A DNA stretch of 64,000 nt from Tetrahymena elliotti 4EA (taxonomy: Eukaryota; Ciliophora; Oligohymenophorea; Hymenostomatida; Tetrahymenidae): positions 295,410 to 359,409 of the forward strand of contig JH720369.1 in the NCBI GenBank assembly GCA_000231825.2, read 5' to 3'. The position numbers were made by a program, and so were the translations under genes. Positions within the stretch are counted from its first letter, which is position 1, and each line of letters opens with the position of its first letter. The notes below the pieces were generated by a model. The model worked only from the letters and a program-made list of their open reading frames with translations, did not search any database and had not been told where the DNA came from. Shown here in pieces: positions 1 through 11,349 of this stretch.

Positions 1-20
1 ATTTAAAAAAGGATGTAATT

Positions 21-170
21 AATATTTTAGAATGATTTTTGATGAGAAAATGCTGAATTAACAAACTAACTTTCATATTCAAAAAGAGAGTAACCAATAT
101 TTTAGAATTATTTTAGATGAGAAAATGCTGAATTAACTAACTAACTTTCATATTTAAAATAGCAAGTAAT
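21..170. repeat. Two-copy 75-bp tandem repeat
   Basis: The unit starting AATATTTTAGAAT at 21 is repeated from 96 with a period of 75 bp. Both copies carry GATGAGAAAATGCTGAATTAAC and CTAACTTTCATATT. A third, more degenerate copy may begin near 171. Seen directly in the sequence; its function is unknown. Confidence 0.8.
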
Positions 171-760
171 TAACATTTAGAATTAGAAAATGTTTAATGA
201 ATAACATTATAATAGTTAGTAAAATATTTTAGTGAAGTTTAAAATGTAAAAGTAAAAAAAAAAATGAAAATAGCTAGTAAATTTATTGATATTTTTTATA
301 AAATTAAATAAATTGCTAAAATAAAGGTGGTAATGATTAAGAGAAGATTAATAAAATATTTGCTTAATTTTGAATAAACAGCGAGTAATGTTATAGAAGG
401 TTTTTTAAGAGATTCTTATGATAATAAATGAAATAGATAGTAATTTTTTCAAAATATTTTAAAGTAGAAACAATAATAAATTGTTACAAAAATATCAATA
501 CAGTGAGTAAGAATTTTAAGGAATTTCTTAAAAATGTAATTTGCTAAGTTAATTTCAAAATTAGATAGTAAAATATTTTGATTATTTCATAAAAGTATTT
601 TAAAAAATTTTAAATTAAAAAAGCAAGTAATAGTTTTAATAATTTTGCAAGTAAATTTTCACACAAAGTCTTTGAATAAAATAAATAGGGTACATCTAGA
701 AATATTTTATTATAAGCAATCAAGATTTAAAAGATATCAATTAAATAATTAGCAAGTAAT
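162..760. repeat. Degenerate array with a periodic GC(A/G/T)AGTAA motif
   Basis: The motif GCAAGTAA or a one-base variant occurs near 162, 272, 381, 502, 623 and 752, with an extra copy at 647. Steps are about 109, 109, 121, 121 and 129 bp. Sequence between the motifs is A/T-rich and only weakly alike. This looks like an old tandem array of roughly 110-130 bp units, but alignment would be needed to prove it. Confidence 0.45.
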
Positions 761-1672
761 TATATTTTTATCAATATTATTATTTCTTTTTATTTTTTTA
801 AAGAATTCAAAAACAATTTGACATAAACCCTCTTTTAAAAAAGTGAGACACACAATTTTTGCAAGAATCAGGGAAGGCATTTTTCTAAATCGGAAATGCT
901 CTTTTTTTCTATGTTTTTTTGTTTTTTAATAAAACATAACCTGTAACAAAAATATTAAATATTATGAATTTGTGAAATAAATTTTTATGTTTCCATTTTT
1001 GTAACTTAAAATTTTAATAATTTTTTTTTTCAGACATGAGAAAACATTAATTTATTCTATTCTATTTCTAAATATTTTTTTAGTTAGATAGCTAGCTATC
1101 TTACTTACTCAATAGTTATTTAATTTAACTAAAGCATAGAAATAAATTTTATAAATTAGATCAGTTTTCAGATTTTATTTTATCTAATTAAAAATGGGCT
1201 TTTATTTATTAAATTTGATGTATTTTAAAAATAAGTAAATTAATTATTTAATAACATATAATTTTTTTCCAACTTATTGTTTAAACAAAAGAAAGAGGAA
1301 AAAATTTTATATTAGAAATATCAATATTTGAATTAAGATTACTCTTTACAATTTTTATTGAGACGAGCTAAAAATATAAACTACCAATTAAATAGCAAAA
1401 TATTGTTTCATAAATTTCAGATTAAATTAACTACTTTTTAAAAAACGTAGATTCATCACAGTTAATGAAAAAGTTTAAATGTTGAAGCTTTTGAAAATTC
1501 AAATTTATCCTGAATTGATAATTACTATTATCCTAATAATTGCACTCTTCACAAATTTTTTTATTTATTATGATCAACTTTAAGTCTAGCTAAATGAAAT
1601 TGACTGTGATTTATTAATATAAAAATAATCTTATTTGATTATAGAAGATTTATTTTTTTGAAAAGAAAATAT

Positions 1673-2751
1673 CTAATTAGTAATAAAAAAATTAAGTAGA
1701 CAAATACAAAAAAATAAGAAAATCAAGAAATTAACAAAAAAGTAGAATCAAATTCATATTTTATAGATGTTTAAAAAGTAGAGAGAATAGATTAATAAAG
1801 AGCAGATATATTGTATGATTATAATATTCCATAAAATAATGAAGCAGAATTTAAGAAATTAGATTTGTTTTATCAAGAAAAACTTCTTGATGTTTGTAAT
1901 ATTTCAAAATTATCTTTTTAGCTGAGTTAGTTTGTAAATTTAGAATTATTGAAAATATATTTGGAAGATAATAATTTGAGTAATATTTTCAGTTGAATTT
2001 GAAGGACAAGAATATGAATACGAAGACGTTTTTAAAATTATCCAATAATACAGTCTAATAGACTAACTCAACTTAAAAGTTTCTTTGAGGAATGAATTAA
2101 ATTTTTAGTTATTCAAAAATTCACTTTCACAGTTGAATCAACTAAAAAATTTAACAGTGTATATTATAAATTTTTAATTAAATTAATAATAAATTGATCT
2201 ATTTTTTGGTTTCTTGGAAAGCTTAAATAATCTGGAGACCCTTTAACTTTATTTTTCTAAAAGTAATGAAGTTTAGTTTTCTAAATTTGGATAATATTTT
2301 TAAAAATTTATGAAGTTAAAAGTATGTATAATTAAAATTCAATCAATTTTAACAAAGAAAGAGGCATAAGATTTATGTAATAATATTTTAAAGCTTTCTA
2401 ATGTGTAAGTTTTGTCCATTAAATTTCTTACTTTTTTTTCCCACCATCAACAATTTCATAATTTTAAAAGAAAAATTAAAAGATTATTAAAGTGAGATTC
2501 TTATAGTTTCTTAAAAATATCAAATTGAAGCTTTGATTAAATAATTTATTTATATATACTGTAAAACCTATTTAAGGAAAACGAAAGATTTGAGATGTAA
2601 GAGGTAGGAGAGTTAAAATTTTGTGTATTTTACAAATCTAAAAATTTTAATTAAATTAGCTCTAAATAATACAATTATCAGTGTGTTATGTATTGTGAAC
2701 TTAATAATGTATTCAAAAAAAATCTTAGAATCTCAAAAGCTTCAATTATGA
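1673..2751 (+). pseudogene. 5' part of LRR gene, frame-broken
   Basis: Three open frames without TGA follow one another in different frames: about 1673-1996, 1980-2495 and 2524-2751. All have leucine-rich character (for example NLELLKIYLEDNNL, LKLSNVQVLSIKFL, FTNLKILIKLALNN). This resembles the repeats downstream. No GT/AG intron of normal length joins them cleanly in frame. They may be exons with unrecognised splice sites, the decayed N-terminal half of the LRR gene ending at 4872, or may carry indel errors. A short hydrophobic ORF just upstream (about 1480-1660) could contain a signal anchor but could not be linked. The coding nature is inferred from the repeat pattern; the exact structure is unresolved. 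Confidence 0.5.
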
Positions 2752-3274
2752 GTTATTTATTTATTTTGTTTATTCAGTTATGAATTATATTCAGATATGT
2801 TAAGATATTTAATTTATTTGCACTTTTATTAATTTTGTTTAAAAAGTTAATTTGAGATTTATTAAAAATATTAAATTTAAATTATCAAACAATAAATAAA
2901 TGTTAATACAGGATAAGAAATGTTTTACAACTCTAAGTGACGTACTTGAATTTTATTAGATTGATAAATATATTTTAATATTTATTACTTTAAAGTTGCA
3001 GAAGTCTGAATTATCTTCATATTTAAATCTTGATATTTGCTTATGGTAAAATTATTAATTTTTCTTTAAATTTTCTAATCCTGTGATTTGTTTGAATCAT
3101 TAATTTTAGTAAAAAATGGGTTTTAGCATTTTAAAACTTTTTCATGAATAAATTATGGGCTAATTTAAATTTTATTGATATTCACTTTTATTTTTCGATT
3201 CCAAATCTCATTCACATCTTTATTTATTTATTTTTTCTTAAATATTAATTTACTTTTTTATTCTTTTTTTAAAG

Positions 3275-4872
3275 GGAAGATAATGCTGGTGAAATAGGAT
3301 CTTAACAATTACAACCTTACTTAGCAAAATGCTCTAATCTCTAAACTTTATCTCTTGATTTAAGGTTTTAACAATATTTTAATATTCACTATGTGTTGAG
3401 AATAAAAAAATACTTAAATTTATGAATCTTGATTTACTTTATTTTTTCTCTTGAATTCTTACTTATTGTTTTCAAATTTGTGAATTCACTTTTTGTTCTT
3501 TCTTTCAATTTTACTTTAATAAATTTTATTCATTTTAAAAGGAGCAGTAATATAGGTGACATTGCTTTGTAAGAATTAGGATCTGGTTTAGCAAAATGCT
3601 CTAATCTCTAAACTTTGAATCTTTTACTCTAGTAAATACAAAACTAAAAAAATAATCTATTTTTGAAATAAAAAGATATTTTGATTTTTAAATTTATTTT
3701 ATTATTTTCAAATTGATTAATTGTTTCTTTTTTGTCAATCCTCTAATGTCTCTTTAATAATATTTTTTTTATTTTTTTAAAGCAAAAATGTTATTCATGA
3801 AAAAGGAGTCTAAGGATTAGCATCTTAATTAGCAAAATGCTCTAATCTCTAAACTTTGAATATTGACCTCTAGTAAAAATAGTTTTGTTATTTAATTTAT
3901 GATTGATCAAATAATTTTGACTAACTAACTAACTTATTTTTTTCTTTTATTTTTTTCTCACTTGTTTTTCACTATTTTTGTAATCAATTGATAATTTTAT
4001 TTTTTTAAAAGGAAAAATAAAATTGGCTCCTTGGGTACATAAGGACTAGGATATGAGTTAGCGAAATTCTCTAATCTGAAAACTTTGGTTCTTCACTTAA
4101 CGTAATAATTAAGATTTTTAAAATAAATAAAAATTTATGAACTGCTTTCTAATTAGGATTTATTTACTTATTTATTATTTTGTTATTCATTCTAATTTAA
4201 ATTTTTATTTCCATTTCATTCTTGAAATATTTTTTTTTAATTTAAATAATATAATTATTATTTTAAAGGCTCAATTTTATTGAAGATAAAGGAGTGGAAC
4301 AATTCGGATTTTAATTAGTGAAATGCTCTAATCTCTAAATTTTGACTCTTAATTTAATGTAAAATTTTTATTTTAATGTGAAGAACTAATTCTAATTTAT
4401 ATTACATTTTGCCATTATTATTTATTTATTTTTTAAATTTTTTACTTTTTATTTATCTAATATTTAATATTTCTTTATTCAATTTAATCATTATTATTAT
4501 TTTTTTCAAGGTTGAATTTTATTTCTGAAATAGGATTTTAAGGCTTGGTATCTGGCTTAGCCAAATGCTCAAATATCTAAAGTTTGAGGTTTGATTTAAG
4601 GTAAAATATTGTATTTAAAATAAATAAAACGTTTTAGAATAAAATAAAAGTCGTGAATTAAGAACAACAATTTATTAGAATAGATTTGATATTTTGTTAA
4701 TTAATTTTATATAAATTTTTAATTTGATTTTTTTCGTTTAATATTCCTTTATTAAATTTTATTTTTATTATTTTTTAAAAGTTTTAATAATATTGATGAA
4801 GCTAAAATAAAAATATTAGGATCAAAACTGCTAAAAGCAAAAAGATTAGTTAAATTATCATTGTTTCCTTGA
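3275..4872 (+). CDS. Leucine-rich-repeat protein, one repeat per exon (5' end unresolved)
   Basis: Seven exons were read: 3275-3364, 3542-3631, 3783-3872, 4012-4101, 4269-4358, 4511-4600 and 4782-4872 (TGA). The first six are exactly 90 nt. All internal introns are phase 2, GT...AG, and about 110-180 nt. Each exon encodes one 30-residue repeat with a core such as LAKCSNLQTL followed by a short hydrophobic strand, and IG(D/E) motifs before it. This matches ribonuclease-inhibitor-type LRRs, usually protein-binding scaffolds. The last exon is more diverged and ends KLSLFP. The start was not found; the gene probably continues into the frame-broken LRR region upstream. Near-identical repeat exons suggest recent exon duplication. 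The partner and role are unknown. Confidence 0.8.
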
Positions 4873-4926
4873 AATAATTACACTTAAAATTGAAAAGAAA
4901 ATTAAACAATTGTAATTTTTATTATT

Positions 4927-5022
4927 TTATATTAAAGCTACAAATTAATTTTTAATGCAGAAATATTTCATTCTTTATATTAAAGCTACAAATTAATTTT
5001 TAATGCAGAAATATTTCATTCT
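4927..5022. repeat. Perfect or near-perfect 48-bp tandem duplication
   Basis: The segment from TATATTAAAGCTACAAATTA to AATATTTCATTCT appears twice in direct succession (4927-4974 and 4975-5022). Near identity means either a recent duplication or an assembly artefact. Confidence 0.9.
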
Positions 5023-5295
5023 GAAAATATTTACTTACTTATTCAAGATTTCTCTAATATTTTAAAAATATAACAGATATTTTTTAAAAATAAAAATATA
5101 ATAATTTTATTAAAACTAATTTACTTACAACTTTATTGAAATCAATTTATGAAGTAAAAATTGTATTTAAATTTAAAAATTTGAACTTCAATTAAAGTAA
5201 AAAAATTACTCTTTAAAGATTTTTAGAAATAGACTTAATATTTATTTAATTTTTTTGTTTACTCTCTTTTATAATGATAAATAAAAAATTGTAAA

Positions 5296-5307
5296 GGGGG
5301 GGGGGGG
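5296..5307 (+). repeat. Poly(G) tract of 12 G
   Basis: Twelve consecutive G follow GTAAA and precede TAAATG in intergenic DNA that is otherwise nearly free of G/C. The tract sits between two convergent gene ends. G-runs in Tetrahymena are known as LIA3-type boundary elements of eliminated sequences, but that role here is only a hypothesis. Confidence 0.9.
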
Positions 5308-5508
5308 TAAATGAAATACTTATTTCTGAAGAAATATTGTCCAAATACAAAAAAAGTAAAGTTAATAAAATTTTTAAAATTAATTTAGGGAAGAAGCACC
5401 CTCTATCAAGAGTACAACATATACTTCTATCCTCAGACAAAAGTAGGGTAGTCTTGCTCGAAGTGGAAAGAAATAAAGATATAAAATATATAATAATTAA
5501 TACAATTA

Positions 5509-7728
5509 TCAATCAATAATTTGCTTAATCAAATAACTTGCTAAGGCTGGTAGGACTATGACAACAACAGCAGATAATTTTCCATATTCAAAAGGGATAA
5601 TTCCTAAGAATTTAACTTTAGATTAGGTTTTATGGAGGTTCATATCTTCGATAATCTTCTTGTATACATTAATAAGATTAGTCAGATATTTTTGCTCTAA
5701 CTCAATTTTATTTTTTTAATTTAAATCTTAAGTTTTGTTAAGGTAATAAAGTACATTTCGTTATATTTCATAGATAGCTTTCATATACATTATTTATTAG
5801 AGTTTCATATCATCTCTTATATTTTCATTTATGTGACCTGAGTTTTCAGGCCTAAAATTTGTCTCTTGTATCCTTTTAACACCTTTTTCTGAAAAATCTT
5901 AATAAATGTCCTATAAGTTATTTTACTTAAGCAATTTTCTTAAATATTTATGCACACTCTATCTTAATAAAGGGTAAATAGATTTCAGGTAGAGTAATTT
6001 TTAATATGTTTAGTAGATTTGATGATTATTATATTCCATAAATGTATTTATGCTAGAGAATATGTTGAATGTATAGACTAAACTCACTAATAGTTTTTAA
6101 GTTATGTTAAGAATGATATAGGTCATAAGAAATCTGCTTTCTAAAATGTAATTTTATTGCCAAACAAATCCTTTATAATCAATAATCAAGGCAGTAAAGC
6201 ATAGAACTACAATAAAAATATGAAAAGTGTGAGCCTAATTAAGATCGATGAAGCATTTTTAGATGAAACTTAACCATATTTCTCTGATTTGCTTCCATGT
6301 TTAGATACTTTATGTGCAGAAGATGTTTAAGGTTGGTATGTCCTTCTAAATTTCGAAATCAGTAAATTGTCTTTTTGGTTCAATTAATGAAGTAAGTTAG
6401 AGAATATTTAAATAGAAGATATCCATAATTTCAAAATTATATATCTAATACAAGAAATCTATTATTTTCTTGATAAACATCAAAAAAAAGAAAAACACTA
6501 ATAAAGATACAGAGCCTACTGAAGTATCTTATAAATCTAAGCCTAGAAATGTTATTGGTATTATTAAAAAGCTTAAGAAAATTATAAAATTAATTATTTT
6601 TGCTGATTTTGTGAAAATTTTAATGCCTTTTTGTGAATTTTTAAAGTTAGTGAAATCAGACAGCATAAAATATCCAGAATTCCATACTTTATTTTCACCT
6701 TTGATCTTTTATTTTAGTATAAAGTTTGGTTTTTAAGGAAATTTATCTAAAGCTTAATAATAGTAATAAAACAAAGTGGAGGATTTTTTTATATTAAATT
6801 TTGAAAATTTGGATCTATCAATAGCCTCGAAGAAAAGTAAATCAGGAGATATATTTAGCATTTTGAATTCATCAGAATAATTTTATTTTGAATTAAACAT
6901 TGAAACTATTATTATAATATGCACACACCCTACGAATAGTTCCACTAGCCCTATAGCAGCGACCTCAAGCAATTCACCTTAGAGTTCTTGTTTTAAAAGT
7001 AGAAATAAGCACAAGTAGAAAAAGAAGTTTGTGATTGTAAGCATTATAGTAAAAATAATTAAATAAAATCTAAATTCGTCATATCTGTTATAATGTTTGA
7101 TGAGCATAATAGCTGCAATTATCCATCCTATAGTAAAACCTACTACAAAGCAAGCTAAAATAATTAAAAATTTATATTTTAAAATTTTTTCTATCCAATT
7201 ATCATAAGGACTGTTGTTTACAACTTCTTCTTATACTTCTTCCTCTTGTTCATCTATCATTTAGTCATTATTATTCGATTAATACTTACCAGATAATGTA
7301 TATATTTTTCCATCTAATTTTTTAAATATTTTACTATTTTTTTAATAAAATATGTTGTATTCAAAGCAGAGTTTATTGACTGTTGTCGAAAAAGCTAGAT
7401 CATTTAAATAATCTTCCTTGGGATCTATTGGAACTTCTTCATTCAAATCTTGTTGAATATTATAATCTTGATCATTTTTAATTGCATTAAGCGAATCTTT
7501 TTAAATATTTTAATTCAGCTCATTTTTAGAAGTGGATTATTCATCATCATCATCCTCGCCATCTTCTTATTAATTTTACATGTATTGTTCAAAATTAAAT
7601 CTTTTTAAATTTTAACTAGACTATCTTTTATCCTATATAAGTAAATCTAAAGCTGCGACTAATGATAGATCATTTTAATTTTCAATTGAAGACATATTTT
7701 AATTATCGTCTTATGAATTGATGATCAT
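5509..7728 (-). CDS. Multi-pass membrane protein, paralogue of the next gene
   Basis: This is a single intronless frame of 739 residues ending at TGA (5509-5511). ATG at 7728 was chosen; another in-frame ATG lies 33 nt downstream. The first ~185 residues are acidic and Gln/Asn-rich. About eight membrane segments follow, near residues 188-213, 222-249, 253-280, 376-398, 405-425, 500-520, 530-556 and at the C-terminus (about 716-737). Shared with the upstream paralogue are KVWNSGYFML, QTWKQIREIW, a DYKGF.W motif and the C-terminal FEYG...PALASYLIKQ. I do not recognise the family outside ciliates; it looks like one of the many ciliate-specific transmembrane families. Function is unknown, with localisation probably plasma or organelle membrane. 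The tandem arrangement with the gene ending at 8273 indicates local duplication. Confidence 0.85.
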
Positions 7729-8272
7729 TTTTTATTTTTAAGTAGTAATTTTGGAAATAGTTTAGAATTAAGCTATTAGAGAGTTGATTTTGATTTTATC
7801 TTAATTTTGTGAATTTATTTAATTAAAAATTATAATTTCTTGATCATATCTCTTTACTTTTTTCAACACAAAATATTCAATTAACTATCTTTATCTATCA
7901 AGAAATACTTAAAATTTATTTAGAAAAAAATAACAAATTTGATTGAAAAACCTAATGTCATGTAAAGTAATCATTAATTATTTCAACTACACTTACATTA
8001 AAAAATGCTCATAAAGAAACTAAACAATTATCACATACAGATAAAAAGACTTATTTTGCAAAAAAAATTAATTTATTTTATTTTGCTTCAAATTTTTAAT
8101 TTAGTTTTTCTTTCCTTTTCTAGAAAAAGTATTATATGAAAAAAAACCAAATAGGCTTGCTATTAAAAATACAAAGGCACAGTTTAATTTAATCAATCAA
8201 TTAGTTAAATATAAAATATATTATGAATAGTTTTAATTTGATATTTATGAAGAGCTAGAGAGCCAGGTTTTA
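7729..8272. other. Intergenic spacer between tandem paralogues
   Basis: A/T-rich sequence upstream of the gene starting at 7728 and downstream of the gene ending at 8273. No ORF of note; it presumably holds a promoter and a 3' end signal, but no motif stands out. Confidence 0.6.
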
Positions 8273-10390
8273 TCAAATGTTTATGAATTATTTTATAAAA
8301 TAACTGGCAACTGCTGGTATGAGGAGAGTTAATCCTACATAAAGTGTACCGTACTCAAGAGGAATTAGACCTAAAAATTTAATTTTATATTTATTTTCAT
8401 GTTCTTTAAAGTCAACAATGATATTCTAATATAAATCAATAAGATCTGCAAGATATGTCTCTTCTAATTAAATTTACTAGTCAGAATTTAATTGTTCTTC
8501 ATTATTTTAACCTTATAAATAGTAAAGAGCATTTCTTTATATTTCAAAGATAGATTTGATACTGAAAAGAGACTAGATCTTCATGTTATCTCTCATAATT
8601 TCATTAATCTGAGAATTTTCTTATCTGATTGGTCTAAATTACATTTCCTTAATATCAGATATATTATCTTCAAATATTGAAAAATAATTAAAATTTTTGT
8701 ATTATATTTTTTTTCTGATAAGTAAATCTGTAATATATTGAATGGTACTCTTTCTTAATAGTTAATACATTTACTGCAGATAGAGTAATTTTTGATATAT
8801 CCTATAGACCTAGTCACTATTATATTTCAAAAACTTATTCATACTTGAGAATTTATTAAAGATATATACCAAGCTAATTAAAATCTTCTGAACTATACTT
8901 AAAACAATATAGCATAATAGAAATCTACTATCAATTATTTTATTTTTTGACCAAAAAAATCCTCTGTAGTCTACAATTAAGGCTGTTGTGTAGAGAACTA
9001 CAAGCAATAAGTCAAGACTATGAACTAAATTGAGATTTAAGAAATATTTTTATATAAAGCTTAAACATATTTCTCTGACTTACTTCCAAGTTTAGATAGT
9101 TTGCAAGCAGTAAATATTGATAGTAGAAAAGCCTTTTGTAATTTCAAAATCAGCGAACTTATTATTTATTTCTATTAATGAAGAAATTAGGACTACATTA
9201 CACTAGAATGTTTCCATTATTACATTGCTGTAAGAGTTAAAGTAATAATTGATAGATTTGCATGCTAATACCAAAACAAAGAAACTTATTTTAAAAATAT
9301 AATAATAGCCTTCTGTTCTGCTTGAATCAGCAAATACAAAATAAATTGGTACCACTAAAAAGCATAAAATCAGAAGAATGTTTAATTTTTTTACTATTAT
9401 ATCAAAATACTTTTCCTTTGACTTGTACTCTATATGCTTTGAATAGTCTTTTAGCATGAAATATCCTGTATTCCATACTTTATTTTGTGCACCTTTGATA
9501 GTTTATTGTAGTAATTTGTTAGGTTGTTAAGGTATAGATCTTAGAACTGAATATATTTCATTGAAATTGTATGAATGGATATTAATATATTATTAAAAAT
9601 CTTCTCTATCAATCATTTCATAGAAAAGTAGATCTGTAGATATGATTAAATTCTCAAATTAGTTTGAATATTTACGACTAATCATTTAAGTAGAATTATA
9701 CATCAAAAAGTATACACAACTAGCAAATATCTCTAGAATTGCAACAATAACACAGTCAAGAAATATCCCATTTAGCTCTTACTTAATGATAAGCATCAAA
9801 CACGTATAGAAAAATATACTTATGATGCATAATGCAAATACTGTTAATGCAATTTCTCTCTTTCTACTTTACTCTTTCTTCATAGTGATAAAAAGAAAGA
9901 TAGCAGCAACCCACCCTAAAGCTATAGTAATAAAAAAGCATAAGATTATACTCAAAAAAGTATTCTTCTGAGAGAGTCTGTCAAAGAAATTTAATAGAGA
10001 ATGTTTAAAGACATTTTCATCAAAGTCGATTGTATCATTTTCAGATATAAATTTATAAAATGTAAATATTTTTCCTTAAAGACTTACTAAAACTCTGCTT
10101 TTACTACCAAAAAATACCTAATGTTCTTAACAAATCTTGTTAATAGTTGCTGTGAATACTAGATTTGTCAATTATTAATCGCTTAAACGATCCTTAAGAT
10201 CCTCCTAAACTAATTCAGAAATCTTTCTTGCGTAAACTTCACTATCATTTCTATACACTAAATTACTATAAATGCTTGCTGAATGAGCCATGCTTTTATC
10301 TTAAAACCATTCACAATAGGATGAAATTAGAGGTTATTTAATACTCTATTCATCTTAAATACTTTCGCTTTTATCAATAAATAATGACAT
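8273..10390 (-). CDS. Multi-pass membrane protein, paralogue of the 5509-7728 gene
   Basis: One uninterrupted frame of 705 residues from ATG at 10390 to TGA at 8273-8275. After a polar N-terminal region of about 150 residues come hydrophobic segments such as FLSIILCFFITIALGWVAA, IISIFFYTCLMLII, LDCVIVAILEIFASCVYFLM, ILLILCFLVVPIYFVF and a C-terminal LTLLIPAVASYFIKQ. Its order of motifs follows the gene at 5509-7728 (NKVWNTGYFML, IQTWKQVREICL, DYRGFFW, LEYGTLY), with clear divergence between them. Both are intronless, which fits tandem duplication of a gene unit. No catalytic or channel motif was recognised, so no function is assigned. A ciliate-specific family is the best description. Confidence 0.87.
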
Positions 10391-11349
10391 TCTTTATAAA
10401 TGAACTCTTAAGAAATCAATATTAATTATTCAACTCTTAATCTCCTCTATTTTTATTCAAAAATAATTAAGAGTAATTAATTTTCTTACTTTTTTAATAT
10501 GATGATAAAGGTATGATTTATTCTAAGCTTATAGTGCCTATTTAATTTAAATCCATTAATATAATCAAAAATATAAAGCTAGCCAACCATCAAATTAATT
10601 AGTTAATTAAATAAATTCACCATATTTTATTTTCACACCAAAAAATTGCTATTAAATCTTTTCATTTTTGTGTATCTCTCTAATGTAAATTTTAAAGTAT
10701 TGTGATATCTTCTAGTTTACTACCCATACAGCACATATAGGGTATTACCAGATTTTTGTTTTGAAAATAAAATATTCATACTTTTAGTACTTGTAATTTA
10801 TTTATACTTCTTATATAACAAAAAAAGTAGATAAAGAATTGATAATTTTTGATATTTTCAATAAAACATTGATTAAATATTTTTTATTCTTATTATGAAC
10901 CAAAAAAATAGATTCAAACCGAACAAATGAAAACATTTTTTGGAGTAAGAAAAATAGAATAATTAATTAAGTAATTTTAAAACTCTCTATTTAAATTGAA
11001 TATTTATTTCCTTTTACTAATTAATTGTTAATAATTATTAATATGAGTTTTCTTTATTTTTAATAATGCAAATTATCATGTAATTTTTTTAATTAGAAAG
11101 TAGGTAATAGAGAAATCAAAATTTATAATTAGAAATTTGTTAATTTTTGTTGATATTTTTCTTAATAAAATAAATTAAAATGAATAAAAGTAAATCTCTT
11201 TATTTAAATCTATGATGAAACTTAATTTGCAAAAAATGAAATGGTTGAAATTTTTGATCAGTAAAATATTGATAAATATTTAATTTATTTACTTTTATGA
11301 AATTAATACAAATTAAAAAAAATAGCCTAAACATTTTTCAAAAGTTTCT
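10391..11349. other. Intergenic region
   Basis: A/T-rich sequence between the 3' end of the RING gene and the start of the membrane-protein gene on the same strand. No ORF, RNA gene or strong repeat was seen. Confidence 0.6.

Larger units (their letters stand above)
1..1480. other. Non-coding AT-rich region with degenerate repeats
   Basis: No convincing coding sequence was seen on either strand with the ciliate code. The first 760 bases hold a 75-bp tandem duplication and a recurring GC(A/G/T)AGTAA motif, listed separately. Bases 771-1480 are A/T-rich with no clear structure beyond a 14-bp perfect palindrome (GATAGCTAGCTATC) at 1087-1100. Confidence 0.6.
4873..5508. other. Intergenic region between convergent genes
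   Basis: No gene was found. The region holds a 48-bp tandem duplication (4927-5022) and a run of 12 G (5296-5307), both listed separately. It separates the 3' ends of the LRR gene (+) and a membrane-protein gene (-). Confidence 0.7.
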
